From the NCBI GenBank assembly GCA_023078555.1, contig CM041196.1, forward strand, positions 6,769,985-6,833,984: 64,000 nucleotides of DNA. The letters run 5' to 3'. Positions 36,184 through 48,524 of this stretch are shown here, piece by piece; positions within the stretch are counted from its first letter, which is position 1; every line of letters starts with the position of its first letter. The notes below the pieces were generated by a model, which ran no database searches, was not told the origin of the DNA, and worked only from the letters and a program-made list of their open reading frames with translations. A program made the position numbers and the translations under genes. The stretch comes from Ulva prolifera. Lineage: Eukaryota; Chlorophyta; Ulvophyceae; Ulvales; Ulvaceae.

Positions 36184-37323
36184 TCAATTCTGTTTAGATA
36201 AATTGATATTCCATAGGGAGATGCTCTTGTCTCTGCTTGCACAAGCAAGAAGGCCACTGCCAGAAAACTCAACAGCAGCAATGCTCGCACGATGCTGTTG
36301 AAGGGCTGCAAGCTTCTTGCCTGTTCTAACATGAAAAATACGCGTCAACGAATCCCAGCATCCAGCTGCAACGATACGGTTGTCCAACCGCATCGAAACG
36401 TCCCCGACTCCTTCCTCTGGCAGCTCCAGCTTCATAGTACAGTCCATTGTGCCCTTGGCAACATCGACCCCAAGGCACACGAGATGTCTGTACGCTCCTC
36501 CGCAGATCACTCGCAATCTTGGTGTCTCTGCTTCTGCTGGTGTCGGTGTCCCTTGCACTCTGGTCTGTGTAGACTGCGGAGCTCGTGTGCAATCTATCGC
36601 AAAGACAGGTCCATCTGCAATTTTGAGGGAAGCTAAGGTATCCTGTGGTTTGCGAAGGTCCCAGCACACTGTGTGTCCACCTTCAGTCCTGCAATCACAT
36701 CTTTTTGTTGAAATTTGGGTGAATCACGGTTTGCTGCGTGCACCGATACATGGCATCGTGAATCCCACAAACACAGCAGGTCTACAGTCAGGTTGTTCAC
36801 ACCCTGCAAGTGCTGTCGGCTGGTTCATGTCTGGCACGTCAATGCACATGGTGATGCCGTGATCATCTTTGCTCTTGCAGTGGAGCACTGCTCGGCCGTT
36901 CCTCCAGTCCACAATTTGTGCACCTTTGTTGTCCATACCCGCAGCTACAATTGTGTGAGCGTGCAGTTCGTCAGCTGTTGCGCAGCGTGGGACGCAGCAC
37001 TTGCAGAAGTGGTACCATTCCGCCTTGAATACTGACCTGACATGCTGCAACGACGAATCTCGGTCTAGATCCCACAGGCACACCTCCCCATCTCTACCCT
37101 GTGTTATTATGTTTGTTCCTTGCGCACGAACTTGCAGAACACCCGCGTCCTCGCTGTGTGCGTTGACGCTTGCGCGCGTACGGGCTGTCTCCAGGTCCCA
37201 AACACGCACAACACCAGCAGAATCTCCACATATTAGCAATTGATCATCATTTGCGAAGGCTAGGGACTGTGCTTCGCCGGTGTGACCGCGCAACGTTGTC
37301 TCGGGAAACGGTCGACGAGACAT
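36184..37323 (-). CDS. WD40-repeat protein, GNB1L/ASTRA-associated protein 1 type
   Basis: Two exons, 36803-37323 and 36184-36688, join in phase 2 to give 341 residues. WD repeats are visible: LRGHTGEAQSLAFANDD, GVVRVWDL, GDGEVCLWDLD-like GRDGEVCLWDL, the junction-spanning GGHTVCWDLRK, WDSLTRIFHVRTGKKL and the final HRASIAAVEFSGSGLLA, DKSISLWNI. A seven-bladed protein of this size ending in a D-x-x-I-S-L-W repeat matches GNB1L (animals), Asa1 (fungi) and DSE1 (plants). In animals and fungi this family works with the TTT chaperone complex in assembling PIKK kinases. The gene is divergent from the DEAD-box helicase, with at most 136 bp between them. Assignment to the subfamily is likely but not certain. 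Confidence 0.75.
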
Positions 37324-37459
37324 CCTGTGCGATCGTCACAGCGACTGGAATAATGACCGATCGTACCGCTTCAAGTCATGCTGACAGTTCTCCATGAATC
37401 GCGTGGCGAAAGTGGCTGAAATTCTGTGTACATCCGTGGAAAACGCAAGGTGTGTGCAG
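37324..37459. promoter_or_regulatory. Short divergent intergenic region
   Basis: This separates the ATG of the WD40 gene (minus) from the first helicase exon I can place (plus), so it likely acts as a bidirectional promoter or contains a short first helicase exon. I see no clear TATA box. Confidence 0.35.
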
Positions 37460-39534
37460 GAGCCATTCTCGAGGCGTTTGCTGAGCAGGGATTCGCGAAG
37501 CCAACGCCTATTCAGTCGTACTCATGGCCCATCATCAGCCAAGGCCGAGATCTGATTGGCATTGCAGAAACAGGTTCGGGTAAGACGCTCGCGTATAGCA
37601 TTCCAGCTTTGCTTCACGTCTCCACCCATGCGCTCAAAGCCACGGACAGCGCGGGGACGTCTTCGCGCGCTTCTTGTCCACAGGTCTTGATATTAGCACC
37701 TACCAGGGAGCTGGCTCTACAAATTGAGCATTCCGTGTTCCCTTTCTGTCAGGCACTGGGGGTCCCTCAGCTGTCAGTCTATGGTGGTGTCCCAAAGCAG
37801 CCCCAGCTTCGGGCCTTGCGAGCAGGAGTGAAGGTGATGATAGCCACCCCGGGCCGCCTTCTGGATTTCACACAAAGCAACAACACCGTGTCCCTGGACT
37901 TCTGCGATATTGCTGTGATTGACGAGGCAGACAGAATGCTGAGCCTCGGATTTGAACCACAGCTCCGCGCGATCATGGCACAGGTACGAGATCCTGTTAG
38001 ACATGAGCCAAACATCCACACCCACCCAAAGTGGGCACCGCAGCACAGCGTCCCGGAGCAGCACCAGCAGCGCGTCATTCATGATTAGAACACAAGCGAA
38101 GGCCTGCTCTTGATCTCTCCATGGAGATGGAGGTGCACCCACACATTGGTGGCATGTATGAGAGCCACTCTGAAACCTGCAGTTGTCTTGCTACCGGTCA
38201 CATCAACACACTCAAGAGGCAGGTGCTGTTGCCCGAAGCTGCAGCTTGTTGCAGGTTCCTGCGAAGCGGCAGACCCTCATGTGGTCTGCAACCTGGCCCG
38301 ACGACGTCGACACACTTGCGAAGGAGCTACTACAGCACCCAGCGACCATCACCATCGGCGGCGCAGGCCACCGCGCCAACGCCGCCATCTCGCAGCACTT
38401 CCAGGCCGTCGCCGACGACGGCGGCCGCTACGCCGCCCTCACGGCGTTCCTCGACGGCCACTTTGACGGCGGCCGCGTGCTCGCGTTCTGCTCGACGCAC
38501 CGCCGCTGCGACGACCTGACGCGCATGCTGCGCCTCGGCGGCTGGCCGGCGCTCGGGGTGCACGGCGGCAAGTGCCAGATGGAGCGCGAGTGGGTGCTGG
38601 GGGAGTTCCGCAGCGGGGCGAGCCCGATCATGCTCGCGACAGACGTCGCCGCCCGTGGCCTGGGTGCGCCAGCCCCATGAGACTGCTACATCCGATGAGG
38701 CAGGCTTCAGTATAGCGCTGCTGAACTCTGTGCAATCATGTATACATGCACACATGTTTACATACATAGGATTTCGCGGTTGAGCCGAGTCAGGCAGTCA
38801 TCATGAAGCTTTGTGCCATGCACATCTGTGAGTGTTACATATCCTTTGACGTTAATTGAGGCCACGTTCGAGTGGAAGAGGTGCGCCCCTCAGCAGAGGT
38901 GTATGCTCCGGACCTCACGTCTGCCCTGGGAGTGCGATCACATTCATGGCGCCGTTGCGTATCTATCGCTGTGGCTCCTTGCTGTGCGGATGTGCACCGC
39001 TGACACCGTCACTACTGTCTTTGTCGGTTGCCACGGGGTCTCCCTCTCTCTCTCTGCATGAGGTTTTGCAACACTGGTAAGGTGGGATTTACACTTCGCA
39101 GTCTGGTGTATGTCCAACTATCTGAACAACAGTACGATGTGTGGCACACCTTGCCTTGCTTCGTGAGGCGTTCTGAGGGGCAGAGGATCCAGGTCGGGGA
39201 AGCCGTCTGGATCATGTCAAGGCATTGTACCCCCGTGTATATGCCAGGCTGCGGCGTGGCTGCGACAGGCTGGGAGGTGCATGCAGATATCAAGGACATC
39301 AAGGTCGTGGTCAACTACGACATGCCCGCAACTATAGCAGACTACATTCACAGAATTGGCCGTACCGGGCGGGGTGGCACAAGGGGCACAGCTGTATCTT
39401 TCCTGACACCAGATAGAGCGGATGTAAGGCTAGCGCCTGACATCATTCGGCTGTTAGCAGATGCGAACGAGGCTGTTCCGCTGGACTTGCTGAAGTATGC
39501 AGCAGCACCAGTCACTGCAGATGGGGATGTTTAG
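37460..39534 (+). CDS. DEAD-box RNA helicase, DBP2/DDX5-like (N-terminus unresolved)
   Basis: Exons 37460-37983, 38255-38663 and 39287-39534 join in phase, giving about 393 residues. Motifs in order: Q-motif part GFAKPTPIQ, motif I AETGSGKT, Ia APTRELALQ, GG, Ib TPGRLLDF, II DEAD, III SAT in LMWSATWP, IV region VLAFCSTHRR, V ATDVAARGLD (spanning the last junction) and VI HRIGRTGR. QTLMWSATWP and the overall length are typical of the DBP2/DDX5 branch, which remodels RNA and ribonucleoproteins in the nucleus. No ATG opens the first exon, and the upstream Phe of the Q motif is missing, so a short 5' exon probably lies between 37324 and 37459. There is no long RGG tail. The gene ends convergently with the KAP-like gene. 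Confidence 0.9.
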
Positions 39535-39993
39535 TTGATGACACCATGCCCTGGTGGCACATGCGATAAATGTAATTGTCACCAATGAATCATTCACCAG
39601 CAGAAAGGAAGCGCACATTCCAGGTTGATATGGTCACATGTTGGATGCTGCTAAAGACCGATACAGCGTGAGGTACATAATATCACTGCTCCATGCATCG
39701 TCACTCAGCAACGTGGAGCATGCGCTGGGAAGAGACAGTTGCCAAGAACTGCACATCACAGGTCGAGGCGGCTGTTGGCAGGCAGCACGTTCTCTGGCTT
39801 CACACCAATCCATGCAATCGCCAAGGTCTCGACTACACAATTGCCCAACAATCCATCTACACTGCCTGACCTCAAGGCGCTTGTCCATGTCATCATCCGC
39901 ATACTGTCAGCAGCAAACACTTCACGACTGTCCAATGCTGCACTTTCATGCAAGGAGCAACAACACACAACAAGAACTTTTTCTGCCGCAGTC
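39535..39993. other. Convergent 3' intergenic region
   Basis: This lies between the helicase stop and the stop of the KAP-like gene. I see no features beyond presumed 3' untranslated regions. Confidence 0.5.
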
Positions 39994-42900
39994 TTACGCA
40001 GACTGTTGCTTGGCCTGGTTGACCGCGAACTCCATGTCTTGTGCCTTGAGCTTGCCCGTTGGATTCTGTTCAATGCGATTGAACATCTCTGTCATCATGA
40101 TCAGCAGCTCCCGAGGGGTCTCGAGCTTGCCCACGTACGCTGCAAAGTCCTCGCCACTGACCTGCACCGCAACAACATATCCCAATCCGTCAAACAAAGA
40201 CGTATGATGATAGACTGGCACCCTCAGTTCCAGACTGCCAATAGCGTCTTGCTTCACTCACACTGGATTGCGCAGCCTTGCATCCTTTGCTCCGATTGTT
40301 TGCCCAGATCAACAGGATAGGCAATGTTGACATGTTCTGAAGTTTGTGTACAGGACATCATCTGCTTCCCAAGCGCCTGGAATGTTGGTACATACCATTG
40401 GGCCTGGTGACAAGAACCGCCACACAGAGACACACAAGCAGCATTGCAGCGACCAAATCGTCATTGTCACAGTGCCACGAAACATGCACGTTCTGCCGTC
40501 TCAACATCGGACTGCAGTCGAGAGAAGCCTGGTTGTCTACACAGTGAGGCGTGTTGATCAATGTGAACCAGGCGCACCACAATCACGTGTGCGCCTGCGA
40601 TTCACACGTACACAACGGCTTCTGATGCTGGCTCCGGCAACGCACACTCTGACTTCGTCGGCCGGGCTGCAGCGCATGGCCACAACCATATGCTCAGGTA
40701 CATTGTGTATGAGCTGGCATGCAGATATCCTGGCGCCTCCGGTGCCTCCACACATACACACAACAGCAAACACACAGCTCCGTGCGGGGCTTCAATCTTT
40801 GGCTGGCGTCACCGGCAGGTCTGTGGTACGCGCTCGTGCCTGGCCTAGTGCCATGAATGAGTGAGTGAATTTGCGAGTGGGATCCTAGAAACGGCTCGAT
40901 GCCCGGCCTCTGTCCTCTGTAACAGCACACACACAAATCCACATGCACAGCTGAGAACAGGCAATGCAGCAGGAAAGCGGACCTCCTTGAATAGGGCGGT
41001 GAAGGTAGCGTCGGTGCGGCTGGCGTCGGTGCCATTGCCTGCGGAGTCCTTGTCCTGCGCCGCCGCGAAGCGGCGCTCCGCGAGCTCCTCGAGCTGGTGC
41101 CGACTCCAGATCATGTCGCGCACAAAGTGGCGGTCGAAGCGCGCCTCCCGCAGCGTCTTGTCGGTCGTGAGGTCGAGGTTGAGGCGGCTGTCCGGGAAGA
41201 AGAAGTGCATGCGCCCGAAACTCAAAAAGTCGTTGCGGCAGATCTGCACCGCGGCCGCGTTGCTGTGTTGCTTCAGGCCACGGCTGCTTGGCCAACGTGC
41301 AGTGACTCTACGGCGAAACACAGGCGGCGGGACGTACAGAGAGCAGTCGGTACATGCCCCAGTGCAATGAAGGAACAAAGGCGCTGTCACGACGAGCTCA
41401 TGGATCTGTTCTCTTTGTGCATTGCATATCTGTGGCCATGCCGTTTTGCCAGCAGCTGTGCGCATGCGACGGCCAATCTGCAGGCATCAAGATGGACGCC
41501 CGGATGACACTGGCCATGGAAACAGTCCATGGCTGGACTCAGGGGAAGCAGCGGAGCCTTCAATCAGCCATGGTCCGGGGCAGTCTCGGCAACACTGAGC
41601 TGTCGCACTCCAGGCAGGCAGACCGCTGCTATCAGGGCCGCTACGGGCAGCAGTTGCGGGTGCAGTTGAGATGCGGGGCACAGGCCACACCTCTTTCGCA
41701 AACTGTTTGATTGCTCCCGGGAAGCTCTGTGGGTCAAGCAGGGCGACCTCGTCAAAGCTGTCCCCAAAGACACACAGCGACTCGAAGCCGAGCAGCCGGA
41801 TGATTTCGAGCAGCTTGTCCAGCTTCTGCTGTGCGCTCACTCCGATCTCCAGTTCCCTGCACCCGCAGCGCCACTCACACCTCCCCTTCCTCACATCTGC
41901 AGATGCATGCCCTGGCCTGCGTGGCCACAGCAAGGCACGGTGTCCTCGATTGGAAGAGCCGTGTCCTTTGCAGGACCTTGCCAACTCTGCTTGACATGGA
42001 CCACATTCCGAAGGGGCCAGCCACCTGGGAGCAGTAGCAAACAGCACCAGGGACTACCGGGCAGCTGCAGACACCCTGCAGCAGTGGCTGCGGCGATACC
42101 CGAGCGCTGTGCAGGACACAGTGGGATCTGCGGCCGATCTCGCAGATCGGCCGCGAATCACTCAGGTTTGCCGACATGAGGGTTCACAGAGATCCACTGC
42201 AAGGACATCATGTGCAGTGCTACGTGTTGACCTGAGTTACCTGTGTCACCAACGCTTGATTCGATTGATTTCTCACATGCCAGTGACTCTGGTCAGGGGC
42301 ATGGGCCCAGCACATGTCCAGGGGCGCAGCTCTGACCGACGACTGCAGGAGGTAGTGCAGGACGGGAGGCATGCTCGCATGAGGGCACACCTCACCCGGT
42401 CCACCGAGTCCTTCGCCGAGATACACGAGTCGAGGACACGGGCGAGCTCCTCCGTCGGCCGCGCACGTACGATGCGCACGTTCTGCTGCAGCGCCGCGCC
42501 AATGCGCTTGTGCCGCGTATGCCGGGCTTGCAAGTACAACCCGCCGCCCAGTACCGTGGTCGCGACCGCGCCGGCGCCCGCCAGTGACTCCTGTCGACAT
42601 GAAAAAGCGTCGCTGCAGCGCGCGTACGTGTCGCTCAGGACCCCCCCGCCTCCGCGGTTGCGGCCTCCACTGGAACTGGCTTGGCCAAAGAGGGCGTCGG
42701 AGAGGACAACGGCCCCGGCGACGCCGAGGATCATGGCTGCAGCGGACGTGCACGCAGCCGGGGCGGACAGCGGGCTGAGCGCTGACACCCACGCGAGGCG
42801 CTGTAGGTTCTTGCGGAGGTTCTGCAGGGTCGTGGCGTCTATGCGGGCGTAGAGGTTGGCCATGATGAGGGTGCGGTTCGCCAGCCGGGGGTTGGACTGC

Positions 42901-44052
42901 AGCGCCCGCAGCATTTTCGCGGATCGGACCCGGCCGGCCTCTCCTGCATGCAGGCCGAGACCTTTGCAGCAGGCGGCGGTGTTACTGTCACTGATTTCTG
43001 ATTGATATCCATGTGACACGCTACGCTGGAGCGTATGGCGTGTTAGGAGTGATTGACGATTGGTGACCATGTGTGATTGGGGGGCTGGACATGCGCACCA
43101 TCATCTGTCAGCATGTGTACGATTCGTGTCATGGCATAGGATATGATGCAGTCGACCATATCTGCACATGCCCACTTCTCTGTAAACGTCGCATCCCAGC
43201 TGTCCTTGGAACAGGCGATTGTCTCCTGCATACCAGGGGAGGCTGTTGTGGGAGGTCCTGACGATGGAAGGCTCGCAGGACTTGCGTGTGCGCAGCAGCA
43301 CCTGAAAGTCTTTGAGGCAGGCTGTCAAATGCCCTGGGCTGCAAAGGTCAATCACGAAATGTTCGCGCTCTCCTGCTTCTGCTAGCTCTTTATTCATTTG
43401 AGCATAAGCCTTTAGCATGGCAAGGCGGATCGTGGTCTTGCCCGAGCCTCGCTTGCCAAAGAAGAGGTAGGTTTCTTCCGATGGTTTGAAGTTGTGCAGG
43501 TCTGAATGAATGTACTGCGAGGTCTCATCCTGTAGGCACGACAAGCGCTTGCGTTGCTTCCCCATGAAGAAGTTGTGGAGCGTTGCTGCCCATGATCGAC
43601 AAGCAGATCCGGTGCTTGAATGAAAACTCTGCCGAAGTTGGCACAACAAATACACTGTGACCACATTGACAATCAGTTGTTGCTGGATCGCCCGATTGTT
43701 CGCGCTTAAAAGGGATCATGTACAATGCCGTGCTGAGACTGCCCAATCGAGGTGTTCACAAGGTGACACGCGCCCTGATATCTACGGTGTACATACTACT
43801 CTGCTATATGGACATTCAAATGTTTGACTTGCTTCGGAAAGAGCTTGGAACATGCTGCGCAATCTCGGAAGACCTGCGGGCAAATAGTGCAGCTGGGATG
43901 CGGCATACCAGGGCTGTCCGTTCCGCTGTTCTATCGGTGAAGGGATTTCGAGCTAGCCCATACTTCTCGAGTAAGTGCTGCTTCTGCGGCATCTTTCCGT
44001 CCAGACACAAGTGCTCAATGGGAGAACACGCTTGCGGAGCAATGGATGCCAA
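39994..44052 (-). CDS. KAP-like membrane P-loop NTPase
   Basis: Exons placed: 43909-44052 (ATG), 43302-43529, 43099-43225 and 42396-42943, joined in phase; then 41691-41856, 40983-41243 and 39994-40234, with one exon missing on each side of the middle pair by phase. Residues about 29-40 read KYGLARNPFTDR, an NPF motif seen just before P-loops in some AAA-type ATPases. Walker A is GKRGSGKTT (about 73-81). Exon 4 has two hydrophobic helices (SAAAMILGVAGAVVLSDALF and AGAVATTVLGGGLYL). A Walker B-like LCVFGDSFDEV follows in exon 41691-41856, then GRMHFFFPDSRLNLDL, and near the end LETPRELLIMMTEMFNRIE. Membrane helices between Walker A and Walker B are the hallmark of KAP NTPases, so I infer a KAP-like, membrane-anchored ATPase. 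The substrate is unknown, and I recall no named close relative. Confidence 0.6.
42130..42154. repeat. Short hairpin (11-bp arms, 3-bp loop)
   Basis: GCGGCCGATCT, loop CGC, then AGATCGGCCGC. It lies in a probable intron or unresolved exon of the KAP-like gene. Confidence 0.85.
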
Positions 44053-45204
<1,152 letters not shown>

Positions 45205-47193
45205 CTACTTTTTGATGAATGGGACCCCAAGAGGCGCCTCGCCCGCAGATTCCTCATCGCCCATTCGCGCCACAGCATCTGAGAGACCCAGTCGCCAGAG
45301 GTCCAGGAGGATCGTGACAAGCATGCCAGCAGCGAGGGCGTCCCATCCTGCCCGCCACAGTGGCATCCGCCGTGCTGCTGGATTTTCATCCATGAGGAAG
45401 AATGCGGGAAAGCTGACGAAGAAGTAGATGGCATAGAAGAGGCTCCCAACTGACAGCATAGCTGCCTTGTTCTTGTGGGTGTAGTATGGATACTGCAGGA
45501 GATTGTGGAGTTGACCATGTCCAATTCTCGGCCTGCCCACGACCAGATGCATGACCTCTAGGACTGATACATGTGAGCAACGTCAAGGTGGCTCCCGCAC
45601 AGAATTTGGCATAACAAGCGCCCGGGCTTGTGAGAGCCTGAGCTTGCGCAAACCATGCTGTGTGTTTGGGATACAAAAAACATACTGTGCGACAGGTGCA
45701 ACATGGCCTGGCCTCGGCATCAAGCGGTGCCACCTTGTGTGCACACAACAGTTGAAGCCAGGATGAGCACAGTCCACAAGGGCATCAATAGCCTGATGTG
45801 CTCCCAGACAATCGGATGCATGTGTGACAGTGAAAAGAGACAGGTGATGATGTGCATGGATACCGCATTCTCGTCCTGCTGACGGCACAACCTGGCCCTT
45901 GATCAGAGCAAACGCTTTGGTTTTCCCGACCCTGTGGACCCTGCAGGGCTTTGATCACACACGCGATGGCTAGATGTATGTACAACGAACCGCGAATACA
46001 GTGAAAGAGTCAACGCAAAGGCGATGCCATGTAAAGACGTGGCAGAAGTGGAAGCGGATCGCACGTGCATGATCGTTAGAGTCTCCATCAAGGCCGTCAC
46101 ATATGCCAGCACAAAGATGGCAACAGCCGCGTAGAGCCAGGGAGCGCCTGCCCCCCTTGCTCTCGCAACCCAGAGCGTGCGGCGGATGACCACATTGGAG
46201 AGGGCGTGATACAAACAGAAGTATGCATGCGTCAGCAGGAACATCACTAGTGGGATCTGCACACATCATCTCCTTCACAGGCACCGAGTGCTACACAGAC
46301 CTTGTTGCGAAAGTCATAATATGAGGCAGCCATGCTGTGGTACGGGCATGCACAAGTACTTGACAGCGCTGCATAGGGTTTGCAGGAGCATGGGTTTTTG
46401 CTGAGCAATGCACACGCACCTGATGCAGTCTGCCGTGGCCATGCTATGCCCAGGAAACTTGCCTCCAGGAGTCGCACACATGAATAATGGCTTATAAATC
46501 GTTCACTTGTTTACATGTACAGGGCATTCCGGTAGATGAGATCGCACATTGTTCAGCCGGTGAGACGGCATTGTGTAATTAGCTCCCAGTAGCTGAAAGA
46601 AGTAGTGCGTCCAAAAATAGTTCCCAATGAAGCCAAAAACTGCGATCCACAAGGTGGCCTTGAGCCAGAATCTCTCACGTAGAGGCTTTCCTCTGTCTGC
46701 ATCACCGGGAAAGAGGAGTGGATACACCAGGAGCGGCAGCACGGTCAAAATGCCGCACCCAAGGTATCCCCAGCTGTGCCATGCCTGCAGCAGGAGTCTC
46801 CAATTCTACCAGACTGTAAGTGTGCCGCAGGCTACGTCAATTCCGCATGAATTTCTGATTCTATTGTCATAAAATACGCCTTCAACGACAATAAACGAGA
46901 AAAGCCAAAGCAAACCAGGACAACTGGAACTGTAGCTACTGCACATAGTGCTAAACCCGCACTTTACAATATACAGGAGCCACACATCTGCCATAATGCA
47001 TTGATAGCAAGATTCCGAATTGGGGTCCAGTTGAAAATGCAGCTGCTGATACATGCAGTCGCTGATCTCAAGGACTCACCTCGTAGAATTGGAAAGGGAC
47101 GACGATGCACAGGAGCACGATCACCCAGCATGGGCTGTAGCACAGGAAAAACTTCTCTGCCCAACGTTTGCTTGGATTTTCAGCGAACCACAT
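45205..47193 (-). CDS. CPI1: Cycloeucalenol cycloisomerase
   Basis: Four exons join in phase 0: 47080-47193, 46548-46784, 46065-46256 and 45205-45492, giving 276 residues, the usual length. The enzyme opens the cyclopropane ring of cycloeucalenol to give obtusifoliol in plant and algal sterol synthesis, in the ER membrane. The protein starts MWFAENPSKRWAEKFFLCYS and carries family hallmarks: LLFPGDADRGKPLRERFWLK, ATLWIAVFGFIGNYFWTHYF, GANYTMPSHRLNN, FLLTHAYFCLYHALSN, the junction ETLTIMHYPYY, and SLFYAIYFFVSFPAFFLMDE. It has several hydrophobic membrane helices. Donors are GTGAGT (intron 1) and GTGCGA (introns 2 and 3). Its presence implies a cycloartenol-based sterol route. Confidence 0.95.
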
Positions 47194-48524
47194 GCTGTTT
47201 CTGAGTGCTGCAGTCACATTCAACCGTTCAATGGCAAGCTCCACATTGGGCTACATGTTTTGGACCTGCACAGCACACCCTCAACATCACTCAAAGCAAG
47301 CATACATGATAGCCTTGACGATAGGCAAAATAATGAGTCGAAAGAGTCGGAGCTACTGCATCCACTGTGGGCTATGTTTGGAGCGAAGTGGATGGACCAA
47401 CCTGCTGTTTCAGCAGGACCCCGAGCAGCCATTTCATTGGGTGTGAGTTGCAGGTGTATTCGTATTCCGACTAGACATACTACCAATTACTCAAAGTTGT
47501 AATGCTGTGGGTTAGGCTGACGGCCTCTGCAGCCTGGGGCAACCGGGACAGCAGCAAGCGACGGGTGCATCACCATGCGTTGCATCGTCCCAACATCTGA
47601 TATACCAAGTCTGTGAGTGAAAAAGCACACAGTCATACCACATATGACACATGCGACAATGTGAGCGTGTGCAAGGTGCGGTCAAAGCACATCAAGCTGC
47701 ATGGTCAGTGTTTTTGTATGCTACACTTTGTCAAGGCTGGACCAAAACACCTTACGGAAATAAAAATATTCAGCGGTCCAAAATTGTTCTGTTGTACCAG
47801 CAGCCGGCCTCATGGGAGAAGCACGGCAAGGAATGCTACTCAGCTAGAGAACATGAGCTTGGCCGATGCTGCGGGGCTTACCTTGTACACATCGTATACA
47901 GATCAAACGGCCGCCCCTACAACATAAGTTTATCACAGCATATTTTACGCAGTGCGTGTTTCTCGGACAATGCTGGCCATGTCTTGGGAGCTCCGAAACT
48001 CGACGAGTGTCCAGGGGCACCTTGTTGACAACACCGGAAACACAGGGCAGGTGGAACCGCATCCACCATTAGACTGCGGCTTTCGAAAGGATACCGAATG
48101 TTTACGCACCCTGCGTGTACCCCACCGTGAGGTTTCATCCAGCTAGAAAGTTGCTCGCAGTGCGGGAGACTTCCTTAGCGCAGATCCAAATTGGGCCACC
48201 AGGACTTTCCCAACGCGGCATCATCGCCCTGTAGGTCCTCTTTACTTGTTTTTGCAGACATGTCAACGATCCAAGGCGAACTCGCACTGGAGCGTCTGTC
48301 AGTCTGTATTGGCACGTAGCTAGCCTCAACCGAGTCACAAGCGGCGAAATCTTCAACAAATATCTCCTTACGACTTGAGAATCCAGTGTCGGCGAGGTTC
48401 CTCGTCTAACGGCGAGTCTATTGTGGTGTGGACACACGTGCCTTTTGCAGCCTGGAGCCGTGTAGTCGAGTAGTCCAGCAGCGGAAGCAGTGTCAGAATA
48501 TCTCGGGGGCCTTCAGCGTCCTTT
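47194..48524. other. Stretch upstream of CPI1 and GSK3; possible unrecognised minus-strand gene
   Basis: On the minus strand an ATG at 48261 (MSAKTSKEDLQGDDAALGKS) is followed downstream by several acceptor/donor-bounded blocks (for example GRPFDLYTMCTR before a GTAAGC donor near 47880, and a block ending EQFWTAEYFYF before GTAAGG near 47758) and a frame ending PNPQHYNFE near 47500. I cannot fix the frame of the block between 47960 and 48120, and I recognise no family. If real, the gene would be divergent from GSK3 with about 260 bp between starts. A plus-strand frame at 47651-48028 (125 codons) is the competing reading. Confidence 0.3.

Noticed and set aside
41990-42170. Plus-strand reading with DYRAAADTLQQWLRRYPS
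   Set aside because: It looks protein-like but is isolated, antisense to the KAP-like gene, and has no splice sites or homologous flanks.
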